Shown here piece by piece: positions 32,266 to 40,884 of a DNA stretch of 64,000 nt. The DNA comes from USCg-Taylor sp050740455 (lineage in GTDB: Bacteria > Pseudomonadota > Gammaproteobacteria > JACCXJ01). A program made the position numbers and the translations under genes. The stretch covers positions 24,178-88,177 of the forward strand of contig JBOIDF010000007.1 in the NCBI GenBank assembly GCA_050740455.1, given 5' to 3'. The notes beneath the pieces are model-generated. The model worked only from the letters and a program-made list of their open reading frames with translations. It had not been told where the DNA came from and did not search any database. Position 1 is the stretch's first letter. Each line of letters opens with the position of its first letter.

Positions 32266-34749
32266 ATGTTCAGGACCGCCTGGCGGCAATTCAAGCGCGA
32301 TACCCGCTCGGGGGAGCTGCGTTTGGCAACGCTCGCGTTATGCCTCGCCGTGGGCAGCGTGACGACGGTGGGATTTTTTATCGACCGCGTGCGGCTGGCG
32401 ATCGAAATCCAGGCCAGCGCGCTCTTGGCCGCGGACCTCGCGGTCGAATCCCCCTATCCCCTGCCGGTCGCGGTCGGCCAGCGAGCGGCTGAAATTGGCC
32501 TCGCTACCAGTCACACCGTCGTGTTCCGTAGCGTCGTGGCGAAGGGAGACAAAATGAAGCTGGTCGAAGTCAAGGCCGTCGATGCCGACTATCCCTTGCG
32601 CGGCCGGATCGAGACCGCCCTCGATCCCTTCGGTTCCGCATCGCACGCCGAGAGCGGACCGGACGCGGGGAGCGCGTGGGTAGAGGGTCCGTTGCTGCCG
32701 CTCCTCGGTCTCAAGCTCGGCGACACCCTCGTGATTGGAAAATCCGAGCTTGCCGTCGCCGCCATCCTCACGCTCGAGCCGGACCGCGGCGGCCGGCTTT
32801 TCAATATCGCTCCGCGGCTCATGATGCATCTCGACGACGTGGCGGGGACGGGGCTTGTCTCGGCCGGCAGCCGCGTCACCTACAGGTTATTGGTCGCCGG
32901 TGACAAACAGAAACTACGGGCCTGGCGCGACTGGGCCGAACCTCTGCTCGGCGAGCGCGGCCGCTTCATCGCGGTGCGCGATGCCCGCAGAGAGCTGCGC
33001 TCCACCTTGGAGCGTTCCGAGCAGCTCCTGAGCCTTGCCGCGCTCACGAGCGTCATCCTCGCCGGGGTGGCGATCGCGATGTCGGCGCGCCGCTTCGCCG
33101 CAAGGCATCTCGACGGCGCCGCGGTGATGCGCTGCCTCGGGGCCACCCAAGGCTTGGTGCTGCGGGTCTTCGCCGTCGAGCTCGGGATCCTGGGCATTCT
33201 GGCGAGTCTCGCGGGCGGCGCTTTCGGCTATGCCGCCCAAGCGCTGCTCGCCGAGGTCCTGTCATTCTTCGCCCCGGGGCCGCTGCCTCTACCCTCGCTC
33301 TGGCCGCTGGTCTCGGCGGGGCTCACGGGCCTCATCGCGCTCCTCGGGTTTGCCCTGCCACCGCTTATCGCGCTCAAGGACGTACCGCCGGGGCGAGTGC
33401 TGCGGCGCGATCTCGGGCGTCTGAGAGCGCCGGGCGCCGGGGTTTACTGCGCGGCGACGCTCGCGGTGGCCGCGCTCGCGCCTTGGCAGGCGGGCAGCGT
33501 GACGCTAACCTTGTATGTCTTAGGAGGCGCGCTCGGAACCGTCGCCGTGCTGGCGGGCGCGGCGTGGTTGATGGTCCGCGCTCTAGCGCGGCTGCGTACC
33601 CGGGTCGGCATCGCCTGGCGCTTTGGGCTCGCGAATATCACTCGCCGCGCGGGGGGCAGCGTGGTCCAGATCGTCGCCATCGGGCTTGGGATCATGGTGA
33701 TGCTGCTCCTCTCCCTGGTGCAGTCAGACCTGGTTGCGGATTGGCGCGCCAGCCTCAAACCCCAAGCGCCCAACCACTTCATCGTTAACATTCAACCGCA
33801 TGAGCTCGACGCGTTCAAAGACTTCCTCAAAACCAAGGGACAGGTTGAACCCGCGCTCTATCCGATGGTGCGCGGGAGGCTCGCCGCCATCAACGGCCGG
33901 CCGGTGAAAGCGCGCGACTACCGCGATCCGAACGTGCGCCGGCTCGCGCAGCGGGATTTCAATCTTTCTTGGGCCGCGGTTCCCAAAGCCGACAACCGCA
34001 TCGTCGCCGGCCGCTGGTGGGAGGCGCATGCCGCGGCGATCGACCAGTTCTCGGTGGAGGCTGGGATCGCGGAAGATCTCGGGATCCGCCTCGGGGACCG
34101 GCTGACCTATCAGATCGCCGATCAACGGGTCAGCGCCAGGGTGAGCAACCTGCGTACCGTGGACTGGGAGTCGTTCACGGCCAATTTTTTTGTGGTCGCG
34201 CCCCCGGGGTTGCTCGATCGACTCCCCGCCACCTACATGACCAGCTTCTATCTGCCGCCGGGTGAGAAGCTCTTGCTGCACCTCATCGTCGAACGCTTCC
34301 CCGGCGTTACGGTCATCGACGTCGCCGCGCTCATGGACAATGTGCGCGGGATTATCGACCGCGCTAGCCTGTCGATGCAATCAGTATTTATATTCACGGT
34401 GATTGCAGCCACCCTGGTCCTCATCACCACCATTCAATCGACCCACGATGAGCGCCGGGCCGAGAGCGCGCTACTGAAAACCCTCGGCGCGAGCAGCCTA
34501 AGGATCGTGCAGGGGCTCACGGCCGAATTTCTCGCCTTGGGCCTGGTGGCGGGGCTGCTCGGCGCCGCCGCCGCCACGCTGGTCGCCTATGTTTTGGCCG
34601 TCGCCGTATTCGATTTCGATTACCGCTTCAACCCTTGGCTCGTGCCGATCGGCCTCTTTGTGGGCGGGATATCTGTCGCCCTCGTGGGCGTCCTGGCCAC
34701 GCGATCTTCGCTGCGCGATCCGCCCATCGCGACCTTGAGGAAGTCTTAG
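32266..34749 (+). CDS. ybbP: FtsX-like ABC transporter permease YbbP
   Basis: 827 residues. The N-terminal membrane segment (LATLALCLAVGSVTTVGFFI) is followed by a large periplasmic domain. A first FtsX block lies near residues 250-370 and a second in the middle (IVAIGLGIMVMLLLSLV); the last three helices (VFIFTVIAATLVLITTIQSTHDERRAESALLKTLGAS) carry the typical coupling region. This two-FtsX arrangement is that of YbbP/MacB-like mechanotransmitters. It follows ybbA after 156 bases, with GGAGG in front of the start. Confidence 0.9.
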   Translation: MFRTAWRQFKRDTRSGELRLATLALCLAVGSVTTVGFFIDRVRLAIEIQASALLAADLAVESPYPLPVAVGQRAAEIGLATSHTVVFRSVVAKGDKMKLVEVKAVDADYPLRGRIETALDPFGSASHAESGPDAGSAWVEGPLLPLLGLKLGDTLVIGKSELAVAAILTLEPDRGGRLFNIAPRLMMHLDDVAGTGLVSAGSRVTYRLLVAGDKQKLRAWRDWAEPLLGERGRFIAVRDARRELRSTLERSEQLLSLAALTSVILAGVAIAMSARRFAARHLDGAAVMRCLGATQGLVLRVFAVELGILGILASLAGGAFGYAAQALLAEVLSFFAPGPLPLPSLWPLVSAGLTGLIALLGFALPPLIALKDVPPGRVLRRDLGRLRAPGAGVYCAATLAVAALAPWQAGSVTLTLYVLGGALGTVAVLAGAAWLMVRALARLRTRVGIAWRFGLANITRRAGGSVVQIVAIGLGIMVMLLLSLVQSDLVADWRASLKPQAPNHFIVNIQPHELDAFKDFLKTKGQVEPALYPMVRGRLAAINGRPVKARDYRDPNVRRLAQRDFNLSWAAVPKADNRIVAGRWWEAHAAAIDQFSVEAGIAEDLGIRLGDRLTYQIADQRVSARVSNLRTVDWESFTANFFVVAPPGLLDRLPATYMTSFYLPPGEKLLLHLIVERFPGVTVIDVAALMDNVRGIIDRASLSMQSVFIFTVIAATLVLITTIQSTHDERRAESALLKTLGASSLRIVQGLTAEFLALGLVAGLLGAAAATLVAYVLAVAVFDFDYRFNPWLVPIGLFVGGISVALVGVLATRSSLRDPPIATLRKS

Positions 34750-34803
34750 CCGCGTGTCGGGCAAAACCGCGACGATAGCGGATCGGTCGTGGTTCGTCGG
34801 TAA

Positions 34804-35160
34804 TTGATCCCACTCATCAAGATCCACTACCGCAAGGTTGATCTCAGGGACAGGCCCAAAATGGCTAGCGGCCAATGGCAACCGCAAGTAAAGCTTCGGT
34901 GTACAACTTCGCCTACAAGGAGTACGTCGTTGCGTGATGGATCGCCGAACGTTACGGAGAGGCGGCATTCTCGCGCGAGACCGCCGAGCACCTCCGTTTT
35001 CTGGTCCATGGTGCGGGCCGTCCCGCCAGACCATCCCATTGGACGTGTTCGAGCTTGCATAGGACCACTCTCCACATTCCGGTACTGCCTCTTCACGGAA
35101 GAAGCGCTAGACTTCATCATCAACTACGACATCAAATATCGCATGGGCCGCGACGCGGAG
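34804..35160 (+). pseudogene. Decayed coding region with methylase C-terminal tail
   Basis: Coding-like pieces appear in different frames: NFAYKEYVVA, stop, WIAERYGEAAFSRETAEHLRFL; then TIPLDVFELA; then LFTEEALDFIINYDIKYRMGRDAE in a third frame. The last piece resembles the C-terminus of Eco57I/BREX-type adenine methyltransferases (IINYDIKYRM). No single frame is intact, so this looks like remains of a restriction-modification locus. Family assignment rests on recall of the tail motif. Confidence 0.4.
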
Positions 35161-35412
35161 GTGCGTCATGAACTTCGGTTTTCAACGCATGCGCGGCAAG
35201 AAATAGCCCGACGGCGCATTTCGCGTGATATCGTGGAAGGTGTGCTGGCGGCTCCAGCGCAGAAAGTATCTGGACACGCTGGCATTCTTTGTTATCAAAG
35301 CGTCGTGGAGATCGACCGGAAACCTTACCTGGTGCGTGTCATGGTGAACGAGACGGCCTCTCCGCCCACGGTGGTAACGGCCTACCGGACGAAATACTGG
35401 AGGACAACATGA
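35143..35412 (+). CDS. DUF4258-like putative toxin
   Basis: 89 residues from ATG 35143; a GTG at 35161 is also possible, and the first codons are shared with the methylase-tail remnant. The core LRFSTHARQEIARRRIS-type helix, then VVEIDRKPYLVRVMV and VVTAYRTKYW, match the small DUF4258 fold, related to RelE-like toxins. The stop overlaps the start of a DUF2283 gene (ATGA), the layout of a toxin/antitoxin pair. Toxicity is inference. Confidence 0.68.
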   Translation: MGRDAEVRHELRFSTHARQEIARRRISRDIVEGVLAAPAQKVSGHAGILCYQSVVEIDRKPYLVRVMVNETASPPTVVTAYRTKYWRTT

Positions 35413-35606
35413 AAGTGACCTACGACCCTGCAGTGGACGTGCTCCGGATTGTTTTCCGCGACGTGGCTATCGAAGAAAGCGATGAGGACAAACCCGGCGT
35501 GATCCTCGACTACGACAAGGAGGGCAATATAGTCGGACTGGAAGTGCTGAACGCTTCCCAGCGCGTAGAGAACCCGCGCGGCGTCGACTACGCGGTGACG
35601 AGCTGA
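35409..35606 (+). CDS. DUF2283 protein, putative antitoxin partner
   Basis: 65 residues, MKVTYDPAVDVLRIVF start, then GVILDYDKEGNIVGLEVLNAS. DUF2283 proteins are short beta-rich partners often encoded beside DUF4258-type genes. The start overlaps the preceding stop by 4 bases. Antitoxin function is inferred from layout only. Confidence 0.8.
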   Translation: MKVTYDPAVDVLRIVFRDVAIEESDEDKPGVILDYDKEGNIVGLEVLNASQRVENPRGVDYAVTS

Positions 35607-35668
35607 GACCGCCGCCGATTTGACGACATCAAGTACCGCATGGGCCGCGATACGGAGAGCGGGGAGAA

Positions 35669-35980
35669 ATGAAGATTCTGGAGGACTGCTTCGGAAACAA
35701 GGTGCGGCTTACGGGCGAACGGCTTGGCCACATTTTGGAGCATCCCGAAATGCAGGGGATGGAACAGGAAATCGAGCGGGTGATGCAAAAACCGCAGTTT
35801 GTTCGGCGGTTGCGCTCGGACGAAGCCGTGCGGTTGTTTTATGCGTTCTACGCTCAGACATTGGTGGGTGGCAAGTGGTTGTGTGTTGTGGTTAAGTACG
35901 TCACGAAAGATGCCTTTGTGATCACCGCCTACCTGACCGACAAACCGAAAGCTGGAGAAAACCTGTGGCCGAGAAAGTGA
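35669..35980 (+). CDS. Putative RelE/PBECR-fold toxin-like protein
   Basis: 103 residues: MKILEDCFGNKVRLTGERLGHILEHPEM start (in parts), then VRRLRSDEAVRLFYAFYAQ and KWLCVVVKYVTKDAFVITAYLTD. The beta-strand pattern with a final VITAYLTD strand is like DUF4258/PBECR nuclease folds. A peptide FDDIKYRMGRDTESGEK, another methylase-tail remnant, ends in a TGA that overlaps this ATG. It precedes a second DUF2283 gene with overlap, so this is a second toxin/antitoxin-like pair. Confidence 0.7.
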   Translation: MKILEDCFGNKVRLTGERLGHILEHPEMQGMEQEIERVMQKPQFVRRLRSDEAVRLFYAFYAQTLVGGKWLCVVVKYVTKDAFVITAYLTDKPKAGENLWPRK

Positions 35981-36174
35981 AAGTGTGGTTCGACGCGGAA
36001 GCGGATTACCTCGAAGTCCAGTTCCGCGAGGGGGCGGGCTATATGAAGGAAACCGCCCACGATGCCGTGATGGAACGGGTCGATACGCAAGGTAATGTGC
36101 TCGGGTTCAGCATCCTTGGAGTGAGCCGGTTTAGGAAGGACAAACCATTGGAGGCGGAGCTGACTGCGACGTGA
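35965..36174 (+). CDS. DUF2283 protein, second putative antitoxin
   Basis: 69 residues: VKVWFDAEADYLEVQF, then MERVDTQGNVLGFSILGVSRF. It overlaps the upstream toxin-like gene by 16 bases. It is clearly related to the DUF2283 protein at 35409, so the region holds two tandem modules with the same partner type but different effector-like proteins. Confidence 0.8.
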   Translation: MAEKVKVWFDAEADYLEVQFREGAGYMKETAHDAVMERVDTQGNVLGFSILGVSRFRKDKPLEAELTAT

Positions 36175-36245
36175 ACCGCCACCTCTCCCCCGAACGTTTG
36201 ACCGGAACATGAGCTGCAAGCGATGAGACTACGCGCAGCTCCGCG

Positions 36246-37655
36246 CTACGGGTTCGCTAGGCTCTCCAGGAGCTCCGTGAACTCCGGCGCGGCGCCGAGG
36301 AGGTCAGGACCGATCCCGATCAACGTGTCCACCTGCTCACGTGACAAGGAGAAGCTCGTCGGGAGTCTCAGGAAGTACTCCCGCCGTCCCGGATCGGGAA
36401 TCGCTTCGAAGTTGATCTCGATCACGTACGGCTCGATGTCGGCGGCCAGGCCCGGCAACCGAGGCGCGTTGGGGCATTCCGTCAGCCGCCGCTGGCACGC
36501 GGTGATGTTGCGCTGCGCTCTCACGCGCATGTCGCGCAGCTCTTTCATCACCTCGATGGTTTCGACGCTGTAGTTGTCCATCGCGATCGTCGCGGTCTTC
36601 ACGGCCACCACGCTGAGGCCGGGCGGGCTCTCCTTCTTGCTGATCGTGTCTCCACTGTCCGGCCGGGCGTTGACGATGATGATCGCGAACTTCTCGATTG
36701 CTCCGTCGTTGAGGAGCTTCCGGATGAACCCGCTCGATCGACGGTACGCGGCCTCGATCGGACGCAGGCCGATATTGTCCCCGAGCCCCCCGTCCATCAG
36801 ATGTAGGTAGGGTAGGTCTTTGTCATTCACATACATGGCGCGGTTCCGCGCCCAAGAATAGCGCCGCCGGTTCGTGTCGTAGTCCCGCAGACCCTCCTGG
36901 TAGTCCTTGGGCAGCTCGAAGCCCTCTGGATGCGGGTAATTCTTCAGCGAGAGGGGACTCAGGAGGAAGGGGAACGCCGACGAGGCCGCGACTGCCCTTG
37001 CTACGGGATACGTCGTCAGATCGGACACGAGGACGTCGAACTGCTCCTGGGTGAACTCGAAGCGCTCGCCATTGGCGAGATTGGTGGCGTTGAGGATGAC
37101 GAACGGCCGCCTCCCCTCCTGCACGAGGGCCCGGAAGGGCTTCTGCTCGAAAATCGCCTCGTGATAGTACTCGGCGGCGAGGTCGATGCGGCTGAAGTAG
37201 GGAGACGCCAGCCGGAACCAGTTGACCGGATTCGCCGCGCGGCGGACGAGCGCCTCCTCGACGTTCACGTCGAGAAAGCGTGACCGGAACTCCGTGAAGA
37301 TCCTCTCGCGGAAGAGGCCGTAGTAGGCTGCCGTGAACGACCCGCCGGAGATGGACGAGATGCAGTCCACCTCGTCCAGGAGGCTCTTCTCCACACCCTT
37401 CCACACGATCCGCGTGTCGCGGAGCTTTTCCAGCACACCATAGGAGAGCGCCGCCGCGCGGGTTCCGCCGCCCGAGAAGGCCAGGCAGATGAACAACGAG
37501 TTCGTGTTCTTTCCGGCCTCCACCTCGTTGAACCGGTACGCAGGTCCACTCCGGGTGGGAGAGAGCGGGTCGTTGACCACGTAGTGGGCACAGCCCGCCA
37601 CGGCGAGCCAGACGGCGAGAAGAACCCGATACGTGCCCCTACTCATCGAGTTCAA
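36246..37655 (-). CDS. Patatin-like phospholipase lipoprotein
   Basis: 469 residues. A lipobox (LAVAGC, Cys22) suggests lipid attachment. The patatin blocks are FSGGGTRAAA (oxyanion hole, residues 60-69), the Ser loop SISGGS (101-106, Ser in place of the first Gly of GxSxG) and LMDGGLGDN with the catalytic Asp. It would hydrolyse acyl chains of phospholipids in the envelope. It overlaps the small PEGA-like gene by 17 bases. It lies at the edge of an accessory region. Confidence 0.85.
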   Translation of the reverse strand: MNSMSRGTYRVLLAVWLAVAGCAHYVVNDPLSPTRSGPAYRFNEVEAGKNTNSLFICLAFSGGGTRAAALSYGVLEKLRDTRIVWKGVEKSLLDEVDCISSISGGSFTAAYYGLFRERIFTEFRSRFLDVNVEEALVRRAANPVNWFRLASPYFSRIDLAAEYYHEAIFEQKPFRALVQEGRRPFVILNATNLANGERFEFTQEQFDVLVSDLTTYPVARAVAASSAFPFLLSPLSLKNYPHPEGFELPKDYQEGLRDYDTNRRRYSWARNRAMYVNDKDLPYLHLMDGGLGDNIGLRPIEAAYRRSSGFIRKLLNDGAIEKFAIIIVNARPDSGDTISKKESPPGLSVVAVKTATIAMDNYSVETIEVMKELRDMRVRAQRNITACQRRLTECPNAPRLPGLAADIEPYVIEINFEAIPDPGRREYFLRLPTSFSLSREQVDTLIGIGPDLLGAAPEFTELLESLANP

Positions 37656-37854
37656 AACAGATCTCCCGCGGGTCCAGCTCGGACGTATTTTTCAGGATGA
37701 TTCGCTGCTCACTGGGCGTGAAGTTGGCCGGCGGCCCCAGCGACACGACATGGCTGCCTGCCTCGAGCTCGATGACCTCGCCCGTGCGTCCGTTGAACTC
37801 GTTGTCGACCTTGACCCGCCGCCCTCGCGGGAACTTCACGAGCAAGTACTCCAT
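37639..37854 (-). CDS. Small PEGA-like protein
   Basis: 71 residues: EYLLVKFPRGRRVKVDN start and GRTGEVIELEAGSHVVSLG in the middle, a pattern like a single PEGA repeat (beta-strand, Gly turn, aGxHxVxL). There is no signal peptide. It overlaps the patatin gene start and the end of the reverse-transcriptase remnant frame, so it may be translated only in coupling with the lipase gene. Function unknown. Confidence 0.6.
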   Translation of the reverse strand: MEYLLVKFPRGRRVKVDNEFNGRTGEVIELEAGSHVVSLGPPANFTPSEQRIILKNTSELDPREICFELDE

Positions 37855-38170
37855 CGCACCAGCCCCCTGTTCTTCGACGCCACGTGTAGCTTGGCAAACT
37901 CCTCCCGCAGGCGCTTCTCCGCCGCTCGGCGTAACCAGTCCTCGCGCTCATCCCCACGGACCAGCACCGCCAGATCGTCGGCAAAACGACAATACTCGAT
38001 GGCGGTCCGGCGATGGTAGCGTGTGGCGTCCTTGGCACGCTCCAGCATCCGGTCTATCTCGTTGAGATAGAGATTGCTTAGCAGAACCCGCATCGGCCCG
38101 AGGCGTTCAGTATCAGCTTCAACAGATGCATGACCTTCTCGTCATCGACGAAACGCGGTGACGTAACCTG
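37836..38170 (-). pseudogene. Remnant of a group II intron-type reverse transcriptase
   Basis: The frame LLSNLYLNEIDRMLERAKDATR followed by AIEYCRFADDLAVLVRG contains the FADD catalytic motif and the helix before it. Upstream, in another frame, RFVDDEKVMHLLKLILNASG fits the preceding thumb-side segment, but the PQGGxxSP block between them is lost. Downstream similarity stops after REEFAKLHV. The gene is truncated on both sides and frameshifted. Confidence 0.65.
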
Positions 38171-38355
38171 CGACCCATCGTGGGTTTTCCCACCTCGGCT
38201 AGAATCGGGCGGAGGACCTTTTCTCGAAGGATCACGAGTGCAGCCAAGCGACGAACACTACGAAGGCGTCCGCCAAAACATGGTTACCCTCATGGATGAC
38301 CTGCGGATCGCCGCATAGCAATCAACAAAATTTTGTCGATGTTGTTTTTGTAAGC

Positions 38356-38386
38356 GCCTAACAACTCGTTACAAGGGCTGCGGCCG
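38356..38386 (-). other. attC-like half site
   Basis: The minus strand reads CTTGTAACGAGTTGTTAGGC, close to the 3' half of integron attC sites (typically CTTGAACGAATTGTTAGGC), with the core GTTAGGC. The complementary R'' half is not found within 150 bases. It lies close to the reverse-transcriptase remnant; group IIC introns often insert in attC sites. Suggestive only. Confidence 0.35.
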
Positions 38387-38439
38387 TTCGTGGCGCTCAG
38401 CGCACTCGACAGCGAACCCGCCAACGTCGACGCGATGCC

Positions 38440-39954
38440 CTAGACGGCAGCGTTTTCCCAACCGAGCCCCATCTTCAAGGCGACGATCGCAAGAGCACCG
38501 GCGCTGACCAGATAAAAGCCACTCATTCGACCCGTTAAGCGTCCTCGGAGCCACGCGCTGGCAAGATTAATCAGCATCACTGTGACGAGCATTGGCTGCA
38601 GCCACGGAGAATACGGAATTTGATTCAAACCCGCGATGCCGAACACGCTCAGATACCCGGCCCAACAGATGGGACACTTCGGGAAAAACGCCACTCCGAG
38701 GGACGCCAGTGTGCCAAACATCGGTGATACTGTCTTATGGCGTGCTGGACGATCTGCTGGCTCCGGAGAGACCTCAGACGTCGTCTCGTCACTTTTCTCC
38801 TTTAGCACCCCGATTGTGCGATTTACAACCTGCTGCTCATCCCAGTGGATGCGTTCGAAGGATGCAGCGATCCGACCCTCGGCATCAAGGATGTAAGCTT
38901 CGATGCGATGCCGATTCACCAGCGACTCGATGAAGTTGACCCCGAGCTTAAAGTGCCTGCGAAGTGTGTTGACACCGTCAGTCGCTCTTAGCATTCGATG
39001 GCGGGCGTCCATGCGCAGGCCACGGTTTTGCCCATAGCCGCGAAGGCGTTCGGGGAGATCGAACGCGGGATCGTACGTAATCGCCGCAGTGTGTATTTGA
39101 TCGGCGAGTCCCCGTGCCTCCAACAACATCTGAATTCGGGCGAGCTTTGTGACCGTGAGCGAACACTTCAGCGGGTTGTCGCAGCGCGTGTAGAAAAATA
39201 CGACGATGCAGGGGTGCCCTCGGAAGAATTCCTTGAAGGTGATCAACTCGCCCTTATGATCCTCGAAAACGGTTGACTCGATCGGCTCACAGCCGCGACG
39301 GGAACTAAACGCCCATGAAAACGTGTTTCTCAGACCGCTCGGCAGCGTACAGCACGTGTCGGTGCCGAACTCATCGGCTTGATCGACGCCGCGAATTGCC
39401 TCCACGGCTCGGTCGATATCGATCAGCAGCTTCTTGGAGATCCCTCCACGTTGCGCGCGCAGCGACTCGAGCTCACGCAGAACTCCGCGCGCGTGTGGAC
39501 CGAGCCATGCCAACGTTGCGAGCAACTCACGAACAGGACTCGTGCCTGTAGACGAGACCGCGTATTCACCATAGTTCTCGAAGGACACAGGCTCGTCGCG
39601 ATAGCGGATGTTGGTGAGCGCGCGCATCACGAATGGAGCGAGGGCCGCGGCCGGGCGTTTGTAGGACCGTAGTGCGCGCGCGGCTGCCGCGACAAGATAC
39701 GCATCGGCTCCCGTGTCGAGTTCTTCGAGCACGAAGAGGAGTGCAGCGTCCGACACGCCGGCTCGCGCGAGGGCGAGTAGAACCCAGCCGCGCATCCGAA
39801 CGATCGTCGCCGTACCTCGCTGCTCGTAGAGCGGGTGATCTTCGCGCAGCAGATCCGTCAACTGCTCGCGTCGATCCGGATAAGCGGCGAGCGCGCCGAC
39901 CAGCGCCGCAAACTGCAGTTCTGACTGCGCGCCCGTCGTTGCCACGTCCTGCAT
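38440..39954 (-). CDS. HEAT-like / Sco1-like / membrane-domain fusion protein
   Basis: 504 residues. Residues 1-190 are helical repeats (HEAT-like, LVGALAAYPDRREQL). Residues 200-390 form a Sco/thioredoxin-like domain (FFYTRCDNPLKCSLT) with a Cys pair at 258 and 264 (CX5C instead of CX3C) and a possible third copper ligand His349 in NRHRIEAYILDAEGR. A CC pair at 201-202 precedes it. Residues 410-500 have three membrane segments starting FPKCPICWAGYLSVFGI, reminiscent of MerC-type transporters. It ends the tyrosinase operon, so copper delivery is the leading hypothesis. Confidence 0.7.
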   Translation of the reverse strand: MQDVATTGAQSELQFAALVGALAAYPDRREQLTDLLREDHPLYEQRGTATIVRMRGWVLLALARAGVSDAALLFVLEELDTGADAYLVAAAARALRSYKRPAAALAPFVMRALTNIRYRDEPVSFENYGEYAVSSTGTSPVRELLATLAWLGPHARGVLRELESLRAQRGGISKKLLIDIDRAVEAIRGVDQADEFGTDTCCTLPSGLRNTFSWAFSSRRGCEPIESTVFEDHKGELITFKEFFRGHPCIVVFFYTRCDNPLKCSLTVTKLARIQMLLEARGLADQIHTAAITYDPAFDLPERLRGYGQNRGLRMDARHRMLRATDGVNTLRRHFKLGVNFIESLVNRHRIEAYILDAEGRIAASFERIHWDEQQVVNRTIGVLKEKSDETTSEVSPEPADRPARHKTVSPMFGTLASLGVAFFPKCPICWAGYLSVFGIAGLNQIPYSPWLQPMLVTVMLINLASAWLRGRLTGRMSGFYLVSAGALAIVALKMGLGWENAAV

Positions 39955-39966
39955 GGATCGCCACCT

Positions 39967-40857
39967 TTACCGACCGAACTTGCTCAGGAACCGGCGAACA
40001 CTCTGTTTGACCCTTATTGACCCCTCGCCCATCAGGCGATCGACGCTCTTCAGCAACGCCTCGTCATCAGCAATTGCTGCGTTGTCGCCAAAGTGTGTGA
40101 GGGCGGTCAGGCTTGTGGCTTGCATCTCGTCCTGCTCCGATGTGTCGAGCAGAATCTCGCGCGCGTGCGCCTGCAGTCTCTCTGGCTTGAGCGCATGCAG
40201 CGCCGCGGCCGAGATCTGCCGGATCTCAACCGGTTCGTCTTTGTCTAGCAAGATCTTCTCGAACTCCGGTGCGGCAGTGGCGTCAGCCGCGAGTAGCCGC
40301 AAGGCCTCCCGCTTTGCGGCGGCGTTTGGTGGCTTGCTGACGATCGCACGCGCTACCGTATAGGCTTCCGCGTGCACGTCGTAACTGAGGAGTTGCAGCG
40401 CTTTCTCAGGTGGGACCAACGCTTTTTCAGGATTCTGCAACCCTTCGAGGAGTTTCTTCTGCGCGAAGCCGTCCTTCTCGCGCGCGAGAATGCCGAGCAC
40501 GCGCTGACGAAGCTCCGGATCCGGATCCTCCGCGACTGCGCGCAAGGTCGCAATGTAGTCGCCGCGGCACGATTCGAATGCGACGACGCTAAAGCTCGCC
40601 GCCTGGAGCGATTGTAACGCCGCAAGCCGCACCCTCACGGGCTCGTCCACATCGCGAAGGACGTTCAGCATCGCCTGCAGGGTCTCGTCGTTCTCACACA
40701 CGGCCAGAGGCACTTCAGCCAGGGCCGCGACTCGTTCCTCGACGGTCCTGCGCGCACTTGTCGCGATTGATAATGCACTTCGGGCCAACCTCTTCACCGG
40801 ACTCTTCGGCTTCCGCACCGAGGTCGATCTCTTTGCAGGTTTACGTTTCTTGGTCAT
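39967..40857 (-). CDS. HEAT-repeat protein
   Basis: 296 residues. The first 30 are very basic (KKRKPAKRSTSVRKPKSPVK), then six or more HEAT-type helical pairs (DEPVRVRLAALQSLQAASF; DPDPELRQRVLGILAR; DEPVEIRQISAAALHAL). No enzyme motif. It lies 27 bases after the tyrosinase gene and 12 before the HEAT-Sco fusion, so it may be a scaffold for the same complex. Confidence 0.75.
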   Translation of the reverse strand: MTKKRKPAKRSTSVRKPKSPVKRLARSALSIATSARRTVEERVAALAEVPLAVCENDETLQAMLNVLRDVDEPVRVRLAALQSLQAASFSVVAFESCRGDYIATLRAVAEDPDPELRQRVLGILAREKDGFAQKKLLEGLQNPEKALVPPEKALQLLSYDVHAEAYTVARAIVSKPPNAAAKREALRLLAADATAAPEFEKILLDKDEPVEIRQISAAALHALKPERLQAHAREILLDTSEQDEMQATSLTALTHFGDNAAIADDEALLKSVDRLMGEGSIRVKQSVRRFLSKFGR

Positions 40858-40884
40858 GATTCAGATCTCCTCGTGCAAGGCACG

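Noticed and set aside
38130..38318. 62-residue plus-strand frame after the RT remnant
   Set aside because: No ribosome site or recognisable family, and it overlaps the RT debris on the other strand.
38356..38500. Complete integron attC site
   Set aside because: Only one half is recognisable; no partner core (RYYYAAC) is found within ~150 bases and no integrase is in the window, so only a half site is listed.
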